In this document: positions 41,616 through 51,092 of the stretch, in pieces | Position numbering within the stretch: the first letter of the stretch is position 1 | How the letters are laid out: the number at the start of each line of letters is the position of its first letter | DNA from: Bacteroidota bacterium | GTDB lineage: Bacteria; Bacteroidota; Bacteroidia; AKYH767-A; 2013-40CM-41-45 | NCBI GenBank assembly: GCA_016721305.1 | Contig: JADKIH010000004.1 | Location: 186,001 to 250,000, forward strand | Length of the DNA: 64,000 bases | Reading direction: 5' to 3' | Notes under the pieces: generated by a model | Database searches by the model: none | What the model saw: the letters and a program-made list of their open reading frames with translations, nothing else | What the model was told of the DNA's origin: nothing | Position numbers and translations under genes: made by a program

Positions 41616-42985
41616 TTATTGTTCCAGCTTTTTGTTTAAGTCTTCAATCTGGTCTAATACAGATTTACGTCGTGCTGCAATGAATGATTTAAGGCCGGGA
41701 ATAAAATTACCCGGATCGAGCGGATCTCCAATGGTAGAAGATAGATTCGTATCGAAATCGGTGTTGGAGTACATTTTATTGACATCGGCATAAACGGCTA
41801 CGCGAATTCGAAGCGAAAGGCTGTCGATGGTTCGATTCATCGTCTCTTCGTTGAAATATTTACGTAACAATTCGGCTGTATATGCAAGGTATCGTCGCTG
41901 AATAGTTTTGTTGTGTCCAAGCGTACGATCAAGTAGTGGGCGAGGATCTTTATATGGAACTGAATCAGGCACGAGGATGTCGAGGCGCTCCAATTGCGGT
42001 AAAGTCATCACGGGGTTCCAGGCAGCAAATGCGTAGTTACCGTCAAGTGAAATCCAGTTCCACTTCATCGTTGTGCTGTCGTGATAAACGAAGAAGTTGT
42101 GCGGATAAAACATATTATACGCATCAATATTCCCGATGAGATTATTGATCGCCCAGGCACGAATACACTTGTCAAGGTTGAAGTTGGTTTCGAGCTTACG
42201 AACGAATTCTTCGTCGGTGAGAGTAGAGTCGTTGATGAGTTTAACGAATTTTACCAGATCGGTCCAATCGTTTTTCTTCGTGTTGCTGCTTAAAGTGTCT
42301 TTGTTCCAGTACTTGCTAGGCTCGTTTCCGTAATAAACAAAAGTGGCCATTGGTTCTCCTTTGAAGAGATTTCCACGGTCGTCGTCAAATCTGGATTTCA
42401 AAAATACTTTATCAATGCTTTCGTCTACAAGGTAGAGTCCCCAGTATTTATCGTTGATATATACTTTAGCGAATGTAGCACGAGGAGCCGCCAACCCTTC
42501 TTTGTTCAGGATGTCGCAATAAATTTTTTCGCGAAGCATCGAAGGATCTTTGAAGTTATTCGTCAGGTTGAGTTCTTCCAGCCCAAAGAAATCCTGGCCT
42601 TTGATGAACTTGTTGAACTTTAGACGAAATGGTTTTTCTTTCCGGGGTAGAAGTCGTACGACGATTCACCTTTGAAACGAACTCCGACGGAGTAGAATTT
42701 CTTATTGTCGATGAAAACGCCGGCTTGTAGATAAGTTGGAGTTTCGAGTGAGTCCAATAATTTTTTGTAAGTCACCAGCGAATCCCAGTAATTACATTCG
42801 TTGAAGTATAAACGAATGACGTGAATGGAATCTTTGTCGAAAAAACTTTTGCCGAAATCTTTTTTCTTCTTTACTTCTTTTTCAGCCGTAACTGAACCTG
42901 GCGTGCCTGTTTGAGCTACCACTGAGTTTTGAAAAAGAGTAATGATTACTAAAAGAAATCCTACTAGTTTGATGTATTTTCTCAT
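41616..42985 (-). CDS. Secreted CotH-family kinase-like protein (frameshifted)
   Basis: A protein of about 456 residues with signal peptide MRKYIKLVGFLLVIITLFQNSVVAQ. The CotH domain opens at VRFKGESSYDFYPGKKKPFRLKFNKF and continues GLEELNLTNNFKDPSMLREKIYCDILNKEGLAAPRATFAKVYINDKYWGLYLVDESIDKVFLKSRF. Catalytic-core-like NLIGNIDAYNMFYPHNFFVYHD and WISLDGNYAFA follow. One base is missing in the T5 run (A5 on the coding strand) at 42,633-42,637. Characterised CotH proteins are atypical kinases that phosphorylate spore-coat proteins. The export signal places this one in the periplasm or on the surface. Its target in this cluster is unknown. Confidence 0.88.
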
Positions 42986-42999
42986 TGAAAGGACTAATA

Positions 43000-44297
43000 T
43001 CAGAATATTGTTTTCACCGTCAGAACAGAGGTGATACGCTCACTAAATCGATTGTCGCGGATATCTTCTTTTGCGTAAGTTATTTCAGCTTTCACGATCC
43101 ATCTTCCAAAGGCTGTTTTTTGTAATTCAACACCACCGGAATAGGAGAGTGTTTGCTCAGCAATATCAAGCGTCTTTAATTCGTCAGGCGATTGACCGCG
43201 AATGAATTTAATTCCAAGGTAAGTATTGCCGTCGCCATAATACTTGCGAATTGTACCGATAGTTGTGATTGATGCATTTTTCAGTGTCACATCTTTAACG
43301 ACAGAGTCGGTTTTAGGTGTGAAGAATGCGCGAACGCTGAACCAGTAATCTTTGTAGTAATTACCCAGTGAAGTAGTGTAGTATGTCGTTGCCTTTGCAA
43401 ATTTCTGGTAACGGATTCCGGCTGAAAGTTCAAAGCTTGCAGGTAGTTTGAAATAAAATTCAGCACCGTATTTTCATTCGGGAATACTGGCTCAGGATCA
43501 TTAGCAAAACCACAGGCTAAATCGGCATAGATGCTACGGGTAAAGTGAACGTAGCTTTCTAATTCGTATTGGAGACCTTTGTGCTTGAATTTGTCGGCAG
43601 CATTCAGTCGGATTGCCAATGAACCGAAATTGAAGTTATGACTTAACTCCGCCGTATAGAATAATTGCGGCTCTTTACTTTTCGCATATTCGTTTACGGT
43701 ATAACTGCCAAGAAACTGATTGTTGAGCTTGCGTCCTTCAAGACTGTTCATCATCTGTTGCGCTTCTTTTTGTCCCGGATTCAAATCAAGAACACGACGC
43801 AAAGTCAAGGCAGCATTATCTTTATCCTCGAGCTTGATTTGCAATTTTGCTTTCTTCAGCAAGAGCTCTTCGGAGTTGGGGTAGTAGCCTAACGCAAGTT
43901 TCAAATAGTCGTTTGCTACTTCGTAATTCTCGCTCCAAAATTCTACATCGAATAATGCATTCAATGCTTCATAGTCGTTTTCTCGCTCAATCAGTACGCG
44001 ACTCAATTCGGTACGAGCCAGATCATACATCTTGTCCCACGCATACGTACGACCTAAAAATGTTCTGACGTCAAAATAGTTTGGATTCTTTTCGAGGATC
44101 TTCTGGCAAATTCTTCGAGCCTGTACGTTGTTGTCGTTGTAGCTGAGTTCACGCGCTTTCTTGAACATCGCATCCAAATTCGTCGAGTCGGTGATAACTA
44201 CCGTCGTATCCGAACCACGACCCTGCGCAAACAAATGCCCGGGGAGGGTAGAGAGAATAAAAAGACAAAAAATGAAATGCTTAATTCTGAGCAACAT
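43000..44297 (-). CDS. YaiO-family outer-membrane barrel with N-terminal TPRs (frameshifted)
   Basis: A protein of about 432 residues. The signal peptide is MLLRIKHFIFCLFILSTLPGHLFAQ. TPR repeats cover about 40-180 (ARRICQKILEKNPNYFDVRTFLGRTYAWDKMYDLARTEL; NYEVANDYLKLALGYYPNSEELLLKKAKLQ). From about 200 there are amphipathic strands ending in Phe (VLTVKTIF), a beta-barrel of the YaiO type. One base is missing at 43,471-43,474; restoring it gives EKYGAEFYFKLPASFELSAGIRYQKFAKATTYYTTSLG. TPR plus barrel is the plan of the exopolysaccharide export porins PgaA and BcsC. It lies 14 bp before CotH. Confidence 0.88.
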
Positions 44298-44399
44298 ACG
44301 ATTGTGTGGTAGACAAATTTAGTGATCCAAATTGATATTACAGATCAAAAACTGGTCCATGGCTTAGATATACGAAAAAGTATGTTGAATGTTTGAAAA

Positions 44400-44765
44400 T
44401 CAGGCTGATTTCATCAAAAGTTTTTTGACGCGAACCGATAGTTCGTTCGGACTGAATGGCTTGGTAATGAAGTCGTCAGCTCCCAATTGGAAAGCCTCCA
44501 GAACGGTCTTTTCCAAGCCGATGCTCGAAACGATGATAATGGGTACGGTAATCTTCAATTCCTTTCTGACCTGATGGACAATTTCCAATCCGGTAAGATA
44601 GGGCATCATGATATCGGTGATGATGATATCGGGCTGCAGTGTCCGTATCTTTTCAATCGCTTCTTTTCCATCGCCCGCAAGTATGACTTCATAGCCTTCT
44701 TTCTGGAGTTTGAACTCCACCATTTTTAAGACCATTTCATCGTCTTCGCAAACTAAGACTTTCAT
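44400..44765 (-). CDS. CheY-like response regulator
   Basis: A stand-alone receiver domain of about 121 residues when started at MKVLVCEDDEMVLKMVEF. An upstream ATG at 44,822 would add 19 residues that look unlike a receiver. The acidic pair EDD, phosphoacceptor Asp in IIITDIMMPYLTG, the Ser/Thr position in IIIVSSIG and the Lys in DDFITKPFSP are all present. There is no output domain. It lies directly after the hybrid kinase gene and before the exopolysaccharide-like cluster, so it probably relays the phosphoryl signal by protein contact. Confidence 0.88.
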   Translation of the reverse strand: MKVLVCEDDEMVLKMVEFKLQKEGYEVILAGDGKEAIEKIRTLQPDIIITDIMMPYLTGLEIVHQVRKELKITVPIIIVSSIGLEKTVLEAFQLGADDFITKPFSPNELSVRVKKLLMKSA

Positions 44766-44844
44766 TCCTTCAGCTTTTTTGAATGGCTGCAAGATAGCAT
44801 TATTCGATAAAATTTGAACCATTATGCAATTATGCAGAGAAGAA

Positions 44845-47253
44845 TTATTTAAGACTAACTAATTCTCCTTTTAGCAGATCACAAGCCTGACGAGTGAAGC
44901 TTTCCACTTCCTGAATTAAGGAGTTTACCTGTTCGGGATCTTTGTGCTCTTCGCTCAGAGTCTCAATCTTGACAAGGGTTTGCTGTATGTCAGACATGCC
45001 GATGTAACCGAAAGACGGTCTGATTCGATGAGCGATCTTGCGGACTTCTTCCCAATTCTGTTGCTTAAAATTGATTGTCATTTCTTCCAAAGCCATCGGT
45101 GTCTTGTTGATGAACATTTCGATCATCTCAATAACAAACGCATCGTTACCATCGGCAATTTGCTTGAGATAAGTCAAATTGATCTTAGGCGCATTCAAAA
45201 ACTGATTGATTTCAGCTTGCTTTTCCGGTGTGTTCTGGAATTGACGCGATTCGGCTTGGGGTTGGAGTCTCACTTCGATAACTTGATTTTGAGGCATTTC
45301 GGCCTGAATATCGTTTAACGCAACTTCCTCCGTTTTGGTTAGCGCAATTATCTTTTTCTTTAATTCTTCAGGGTCAAATGGTTTGCAGATATAATCGGTC
45401 ATGCCCTGATCAAAGCATTTTTGCTTTTCAGCCGTCATAGCATGTGCCGTCATGGCAATAATCGGAGTAGAGCAGGAGCCTGTTGTCAGATTTCTGATCG
45501 TACGTGCGGCTGTATATCCATCCATAATCGGCATCTGAATGTCCATTAAGATGATATCGAATTTTGTCGATGTTGCTTTGTCTACAGCAATTTGTCCATT
45601 ATCGGCGAACTCAAGCTTAGCGTTCCAGTCACCGATAATTTTCTTCACCACTAACTGATTGATCTTATTGTCTTCCACAATCAAAATGTGAAGCTGATCC
45701 AATTTTACATCTTTCACATCGATGATTTCTGCTACCGGCTGTGAAGCAACGTCCGCAATTTCCATCTCTAATTCGAAAATGAAACTCGTGCCCTGCCCAA
45801 CTTTGCTCTTAACTTCAATCTTTCCGCCTTGTAACTCTATAATGCGTTTCACAATAGTCAATCCCAAACCTGTTCCGCCAAACTTCCGTGTTGTTTCCGA
45901 ACTGGCTTGTGTAAAGCTTTCGAAAATGGAATTCATGCTCTTCTCAGGGATACCAATACCGGTGTCTTTTATTTCAATCTGAAGCACAAGCGAATTTTCC
46001 TGACGGGATTTAAGTCGAGCACTGATTCGAACTTCTCCCTGTTCAGTAAACTTAATTGCGTTGCTCGTGAGATTATTCAGCACTTGCGAAAGACGGGTAG
46101 GGTCAGACGATAAATGCTGCGGAATTGATGAGTCGATATCGCTTACGAGGTGTATCGATTTTTCGTCGGCTTTCACTTGGAACAATTCAATACTCTGTTG
46201 AATGACGGAGCGAATATTAAATGGTACATTCTCGAATGTCATCTTTCCTGCTTCAATCTTTGAGAAATCTAAAATGTCGTTGATAATGACCATCAGATTA
46301 TTCGAGCAAGTGTTAATCGATTCGAGGTATTTAATTTGTTCTTTATTTAAAGGAGAATTTAATAGAACGCGAGTGAGCCCGATAATACCGTTCATTGGTG
46401 TACGGATTTCATGACTCATATTGGCTAAGAATTGCTCTTTCACCATCGCCGTTTCTTCGGCCATTTGCTTGGCTCTCTTCAATTCCTCTTCTGCCTTTTT
46501 GAATACAGTAATATCGGAGGCTACTCCAAGTACGCCGTTGATATTATTGTTTTCATCACGACTTGGTGTACTGAAAACTTCAAAGTACTTCGGGCCGAAA
46601 GTGATGATCTTAATATTTTCTACTCCATTGATGGCTTCGTTGAAACAATCGTTGAGTTCGGGAATAAATTGGCTCAATCCGCTTAACGGGCGATTCAAAA
46701 CGCGTTCAACATCGACACCGCTGCTTTCCAAAGCTTTTCCTTCGAATAAGCGGAAGATTCCGGTTTGATCCAATGCAAAAAGAACGATAGGAGCATTCGC
46801 TGCTACCGTGCTCAACTGGCGCTCGGTATTCTTCAAACGATTTTCAAGTTCGCGCTGACGACTCTTCTGATCCTTCATGCTCACCATGTAACGCACACTC
46901 TGTGCGATACCGTCGGGTGTCAATAATGCTTTCGGGATATAATCGTTCGCGCCGTTCTTGATGGCTTCAGCTGCCAGCATTTCATCACCCTGACTGGTGA
47001 CAATGATGATAGGCGATTGATTACCCGATGCACGAATGGATTTCAATAATTCCAATCCTGTTCCGCCCGGCAAATTGTAATCAAGGAAAATACAATCGTA
47101 CTCAATGCCGTTTGTTGCTTCCTGACCACTCTCATGATCATCGGCCAGATGTAAATCGTGTTTAATGTTGGAGGCCTTTAAAGCCTTCTTAAATATCAAC
47201 TGATCGAGTGAATCATCCTCCACTACCAGGATCTGCAAATTTCTGTCTGACAT
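44845..47253 (-). CDS. Soluble hybrid sensor kinase: REC-PAS-HisKA-HATPase-REC-HPt
   Basis: An 802-residue multidomain kinase with no membrane segment. The N-terminal receiver (about 5-125) has Asp58 in FLDYNLPGG. A PAS-like region spans about 145-255. HisKA has phospho-His281 in MSHEIRTPMNG. The HATPase has N box LTSNAIKFT near 395, IKDTGIGI near 430 and GGTGLGLTI near 460. The second receiver (about 520-640) has Asp571 in ILMDIQMPIMDG. The C-terminal HPt domain has candidate His742 in AHRIRPSFGYIG. A receiver at the N terminus suggests it is itself regulated by another kinase. It is followed by a CheY-like gene and then the TPR/barrel, CotH, HEAT and GT2 genes. Confidence 0.94.
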   Translation of the reverse strand: MSDRNLQILVVEDDSLDQLIFKKALKASNIKHDLHLADDHESGQEATNGIEYDCIFLDYNLPGGTGLELLKSIRASGNQSPIIIVTSQGDEMLAAEAIKNGANDYIPKALLTPDGIAQSVRYMVSMKDQKSRQRELENRLKNTERQLSTVAANAPIVLFALDQTGIFRLFEGKALESSGVDVERVLNRPLSGLSQFIPELNDCFNEAINGVENIKIITFGPKYFEVFSTPSRDENNNINGVLGVASDITVFKKAEEELKRAKQMAEETAMVKEQFLANMSHEIRTPMNGIIGLTRVLLNSPLNKEQIKYLESINTCSNNLMVIINDILDFSKIEAGKMTFENVPFNIRSVIQQSIELFQVKADEKSIHLVSDIDSSIPQHLSSDPTRLSQVLNNLTSNAIKFTEQGEVRISARLKSRQENSLVLQIEIKDTGIGIPEKSMNSIFESFTQASSETTRKFGGTGLGLTIVKRIIELQGGKIEVKSKVGQGTSFIFELEMEIADVASQPVAEIIDVKDVKLDQLHILIVEDNKINQLVVKKIIGDWNAKLEFADNGQIAVDKATSTKFDIILMDIQMPIMDGYTAARTIRNLTTGSCSTPIIAMTAHAMTAEKQKCFDQGMTDYICKPFDPEELKKKIIALTKTEEVALNDIQAEMPQNQVIEVRLQPQAESRQFQNTPEKQAEINQFLNAPKINLTYLKQIADGNDAFVIEMIEMFINKTPMALEEMTINFKQQNWEEVRKIAHRIRPSFGYIGMSDIQQTLVKIETLSEEHKDPEQVNSLIQEVESFTRQACDLLKGELVSLK

Positions 47254-47393
47254 GCGTAAGTATCGTTCGGGAAATGGTGTTATTTCCGCTTGATAATACT
47301 ACCACAATGTGCCTTCCTCAGTTCACTAAAATGGGGGAGAATCTTACGTTTGCATCTGTAAGCTCAAAATAGTTTCAAATCGGTCAATCCCTC

Positions 47394-47428
47394 AAAAAAG
47401 AAAGCCTTTTTCGCATGAAAGGCCTTTC
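47394..47428 (-). terminator. Terminator of the barrel/Ca-binding gene
   Basis: GAAAGCCTTTT and AAAGGCCTTTC form an imperfect stem. Read leftward, it is followed by CTTTCTTTTTT. It lies about 50 bp after the stop at 47,481, with an octamer array between. Confidence 0.7.
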
Positions 47429-47433
47429 TAATC

Positions 47434-47477
47434 AGCTTCAGCTAATCAGCTAATCAGCTAATCAGCTAATCAGCTAA
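47434..47477. repeat. TAATCAGC octamer array after the barrel gene
   Basis: Five to six copies of the 8-base unit CTAATCAG lie between the stop codon at 47,481 and the terminator. A second array of the same unit lies at 48,950-48,986, directly after the stop of the next upstream gene. Confidence 0.85.
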
Positions 47478-47480
47478 TCC

Positions 47481-48869
47481 CTACTGTTGGACAAAGAAGA
47501 AATCAACCAGATCAAAAAACTGCTGAACAGAGTATGGCGACTTTTGCGACATGTACTCGTCAATAGCTGCACTGATTTCTTTTGGTGTAATATAACCGTT
47601 GGCGTCGAAGTCGATTCGCTTATAGATTTCCGGAATCACACTGTGATTTTCGCCGGTTGAATGCTTTTCAGTCCATTTTTGTTCGATATCCGGTTTGCGT
47701 TCAGATAACTTATCGTAAGCTTTCAGGTATTCAATCACTGCCGGTAAAGCCGCCAGCGAATCTTTACGGAAGGCTTCTTCAATCATCTCTTCAGTAATCG
47801 TAACTCCATCTTCGTTCACAACCGCGTCGGTAGCAGAGTTTAACTCTTTATCACGATAGTCAGGAATACCGTCGTCGTCTGCATCAATAGGTTTTCCTTT
47901 TGAGTCGACCAGATTCGAAAGTGGAGTGCCGGATGAATCATCGGCTACGTCAGGAATACCGTCACCATCGGCATCTTCATTGGCAAGTGCATTGAAGTCG
48001 ACACCGCGAACATCGGGCACATACTTAGAGCCTTTTTTCGAGTATTCTCTTTCTGCACCTAAATCAATTTTGAATGCAACCGACGAAAAAACAAATTTAT
48101 CATTCTTCGTATTGCCTTGTCGTCCTTCTCCGCCTTTCGATGTAATTCCGTCGATATAATCTGTCATCGTTAAATGCAGAACAGAGGAGAAGTCGAGTGA
48201 GCATTTATTTGAAATGCGGAAACGAACACCAACTCCTACAGGAAATGCCAGACTTGATTCTTTGTATTTCCCGAAGCCGTCGAGATTGGCATCGCGTAAG
48301 CTTGTTTCGTAAACGAAATCGCGGTGCAGATCAACAGCATTCGCAGCATTGATATCACTTTCCGCCAGGTCTTTTACCGAACCGTCGGACCAGTATTGGT
48401 AGGCAACACCGTTGGCGTCTTTTAAATCAGTCTTCGATTTAAAACTCATGTATTCGACACCGGCAGTGATATAGGGAATTAAAACCTGATCAGAGGTTTT
48501 GTTGCTGATTAATTCGTAGCGTGCTCGTAAGCCTTCTGATACAATTGACGAACGGAAATTTAAATTGCGTGTGTCTGAATTATCTTCTCCGACAATTCGT
48601 CCGGAGAGAATAAAGACGCTGAACGATAATCGGTTTTCGGTATGATTCTGAATCTCCAGCTGAAAGCCGGAGCGGGCGAGGAGTGGTTGATTCAAATGAC
48701 TATAACCGACATCTCCTGAAAAATTCATCACCCCCTGAGCAAAACTCACAACCGGCATCTTAAACTTCGATGCAGTTTTATCCTGCGCCGAAACGATTCC
48801 CGTCGTTAAGCTTACTCCCAAAATCAAAGCAGCCAAAAACTTCATGTAATTATCTTTTATGTTATTCAA
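47481..48869 (-). CDS. Outer-membrane barrel protein with Ca-binding repeats and EF-hand
   Basis: A 462-residue exported protein with a signal peptide ending near residue 28 (LTTGIVSAQ). Residues about 30-290 are barrel-like (NFSGDVGYSHL; ITAGVEYMSF; FPVGVGVRFRISNKCSLDFSSVLHL). Two thrombospondin-type-3-like Asp repeats follow (DADGDGIPDVADD; DADDDGIPDYRD). Near 430 there is an EF-hand-like loop, DFDANGYITPKEI, with Asp/Asn at the calcium positions. OmpA-like barrels with TSP3 linkers are common in Bacteroidota, but the peptidoglycan-binding OmpA domain is missing here. An octamer array and a terminator follow the stop. No family name is certain. Confidence 0.75.
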   Translation of the reverse strand: MNNIKDNYMKFLAALILGVSLTTGIVSAQDKTASKFKMPVVSFAQGVMNFSGDVGYSHLNQPLLARSGFQLEIQNHTENRLSFSVFILSGRIVGEDNSDTRNLNFRSSIVSEGLRARYELISNKTSDQVLIPYITAGVEYMSFKSKTDLKDANGVAYQYWSDGSVKDLAESDINAANAVDLHRDFVYETSLRDANLDGFGKYKESSLAFPVGVGVRFRISNKCSLDFSSVLHLTMTDYIDGITSKGGEGRQGNTKNDKFVFSSVAFKIDLGAEREYSKKGSKYVPDVRGVDFNALANEDADGDGIPDVADDSSGTPLSNLVDSKGKPIDADDDGIPDYRDKELNSATDAVVNEDGVTITEEMIEEAFRKDSLAALPAVIEYLKAYDKLSERKPDIEQKWTEKHSTGENHSVIPEIYKRIDFDANGYITPKEISAAIDEYMSQKSPYSVQQFFDLVDFFFVQQ

Positions 48870-48885
48870 TTGTGTACCGAAATGA

Positions 48886-48986
48886 ATGTCGAATTCAAAA
48901 TTCAGAATTATGAATCAGCTCTGCAAGGTTTAGTTTTTAACGTTGAAAACTAATCAGCTCATTAGCTAATCAGCTAATCAGCAAAT
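48886..48986. repeat. AATTCA-rich repeat and TAATCAGC octamers between genes
   Basis: At 48,890-48,915 there is a GAATTCAAAATTCAGAATTATGAATC phrase of a class also seen at about 17,748 and 54,003. At 48,950-48,986 there are GCTAATCA octamers that abut the stop codon of the SPOR gene. Confidence 0.7.
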
Positions 48987-48989
48987 CAA

Positions 48990-50227
48990 CTACTGATTCA
49001 CAACCTTACTTTTCCTCGCTTCCGCAACAGTGACGCGGGTTCCATTGTCGTAGGCAACAATAAAAGCGTCGCTCACTTTCTCGCGAGTCGACTTGTAATA
49101 CGCTTTTGCCTCCTCATAGGTTGTAAAACTTCCAATAATATATTTCTTCCAGCCGTCGTGGTAAGTAAGCTCGACATTGTCGCTTACATTGTATTTTTTA
49201 GTGAAAAATTCGCTTTTTCGGGCCGGACTCTTACGGGTTGCGCAAATTTGGACTTTATAATAGATTCCGCTTTGTGGAGCAGGTAAATTGATCTGTGCAT
49301 CGGTCGAAGCTGACGTGTTTTGATCGCTGCTTTCCATTTCTTTTTGTGCCTGGCTAAGAACTTCTTTACTGTTTTCGGCATCTATAAGGGCATCAATAAT
49401 CGAATCAGGTGTAGTCGCATCGGCAATGACTTCGGCTTTCGCTTTTCTTCGGTATTCAAACTGTCGTCGCCATAAACAAGCATGCCGTTAATCACCGGAG
49501 CTGCTTTTGATCCGGCCGAACGAACGGTGTAAGAGATGGTGAAAACAGAATCTATCGGTAAACTGATCCAGCTGAACGTAGCTGTCTGGTTTTCGAAAGC
49601 AAATGCGGCACCGCGACTTTCGATCACTTCGGCTGAATAACCGGCCGGAATTTCGTCGATGAAATGGGCTGAGGTATTGGCGTTGTGCGGATGGATAGTG
49701 AGTTCGACGCGATAAACTCCTTCGTCAGGAGAAATGCTGAATAATTTGCGTGCAACTCCAGGCTTTGTTTCAGCCGTGCTGCCATCGGTTTTGCTTAATC
49801 CAACAAAAAACTCCGACGGATCCAGACTTACTTTTTGTGTCTTCTCTTCGGCGATGTAGTAGAAGAGGCCGTTCAAGACCTGACGACCTAAAACTTCAGG
49901 ACCGGGAATGATTTTATAGCTTACAGTAAATGTTTCTTCTACGGGCAAAGAAATCCAGATGAATTTAGCACTGCCTTCATCGTTGATGAATTGTGCTTTC
50001 TTCGTATCCACAGCTTCTGCTTTACAACCAGCGGGTAAAAATTGTTGCAGACGCGCGAAGCCGCCCTGATTGCCTTTGTGAACAGTAAGTGTGACAATAA
50101 ATTCGTTGCCCGGCTCAACATGTGAAGGGACGTTCTGTTCAACGAAAATTTGTGAACTGCCGTCGAAGAAAATACCCACTATAAAAAGTGAGATCGCCGA
50201 TACGAGAACTAGCAGAAGTTTAATCAT
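48990..50227 (-). CDS. Exported protein with two Ig-like repeats and a SPOR domain (frameshifted)
   Basis: A protein of about 412 residues. An N-terminal hydrophobic signal or anchor (LLLVLVSAISLFIVGIFF) comes first. Two similar beta-rich repeats follow at about 30-140 and 160-265, each with a ...PAG(C/Y)xAEx(V/I) core and FxWISLP(V/I)xxxFTxSY. A linker and a C-terminal SPOR-like domain end the protein (YYKVQICATRKSPARKSEFF ... DGWKKYIIGSFTTYEEAKAYYKSTRE). SPOR domains bind denuded peptidoglycan. One A is missing from the run at 49,443-49,446; restoring it gives EKAKAEVIADATTPDSIIDALIDAENSKEVLSQAQKEM and joins the halves. A periplasmic role at the cell wall is inferred. Confidence 0.8.
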
Positions 50228-50334
50228 AATGACCTGTGTGTTTGTTCAGGCCTCAAATTACTTCAAGTATGCTTTTCTCTGTGTCGGAAAGTGACGCAGT
50301 TATTCAATTACAAATGTTGATAACCAAACGCTTA

Positions 50335-51042
50335 TCAAAAGTTCGGTTTGAGCAGATAACGACTGTAAAACTCATTGATGTGAGCTACTGCCTCATCCGC
50401 GCTGTCAGCGATGTACAGAAGATTCAGGTCTTTCGGATCGATCATTTTTTCTTCGACTAAAGTGGTCTTAATCCACGTCAAAAGTCCTGACCAATACTCT
50501 TTACCTGCTAAAACGATTGGGAATTTTCCAATCTTTTTCGTCTGAATGAGCGTCAATGCTTCGAATAATTCGTCCATCGTTCCGAAACCTCCGGGGAGTA
50601 CAACAAAGCCCTGAGCGTACTTAATGAACATCAATTTTCTCACGAAAAAGTAGTCGAAAGTGATGAGCTTGTCGGGATCGATAAACGGATTCGACGATTG
50701 CTCAAAAGGTAATTCGATATTGAGACCAACCGATTTACCACCGGCTGTTTTTGCTCCTTTGTTTGCGGCTTCCATAATGCCGGGTCCGCCACCGGTGATA
50801 ATTCCGTATCCTTCTTTGGTCAACTTAAATGCAATCTCTTCTGCTAACTGATAGAAGCGGTGACCCGGAGCCGTACGCGCCGAACCAAATACTGATACGC
50901 ATGGACCAATCTTGCTTAACTTTTCGAAACCATCAACAAACTCGGCCATGATTTTGAAAATCTGCCATGTGTCGTGGGTTTTGATCTCCTGCCAGTCTTT
51001 TTCAGAAAAGGCCCGGCGGATCTTTTGTTCATCGTAATTCAT
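50335..51042 (-). CDS. LOG-family Rossmann-fold phosphoribohydrolase
   Basis: A 235-residue protein of the LOG/TIGR00730 family. The motifs SVFGSARTAPGH, GGGPGIMEAANKGA and PGGFGTMDELFE (the PGGxGTxxE signature) are intact. Family members hydrolyse nucleoside 5'-monophosphates such as cytokinin ribotides or AMP/IMP to base and ribose 5-phosphate in the cytoplasm. It lies 50 bp after uvrA in the same direction, an association I would not read functionally. The start at MNYDEQKIRRAF gives the usual length for the longer bacterial subgroup. Confidence 0.92.
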   Translation of the reverse strand: MNYDEQKIRRAFSEKDWQEIKTHDTWQIFKIMAEFVDGFEKLSKIGPCVSVFGSARTAPGHRFYQLAEEIAFKLTKEGYGIITGGGPGIMEAANKGAKTAGGKSVGLNIELPFEQSSNPFIDPDKLITFDYFFVRKLMFIKYAQGFVVLPGGFGTMDELFEALTLIQTKKIGKFPIVLAGKEYWSGLLTWIKTTLVEEKMIDPKDLNLLYIADSADEAVAHINEFYSRYLLKPNF

Positions 51043-51092
51043 GAAATGAAAATAATGTTGTTTTAATAAATCTCCGGAATCTTAAGCCGGAC

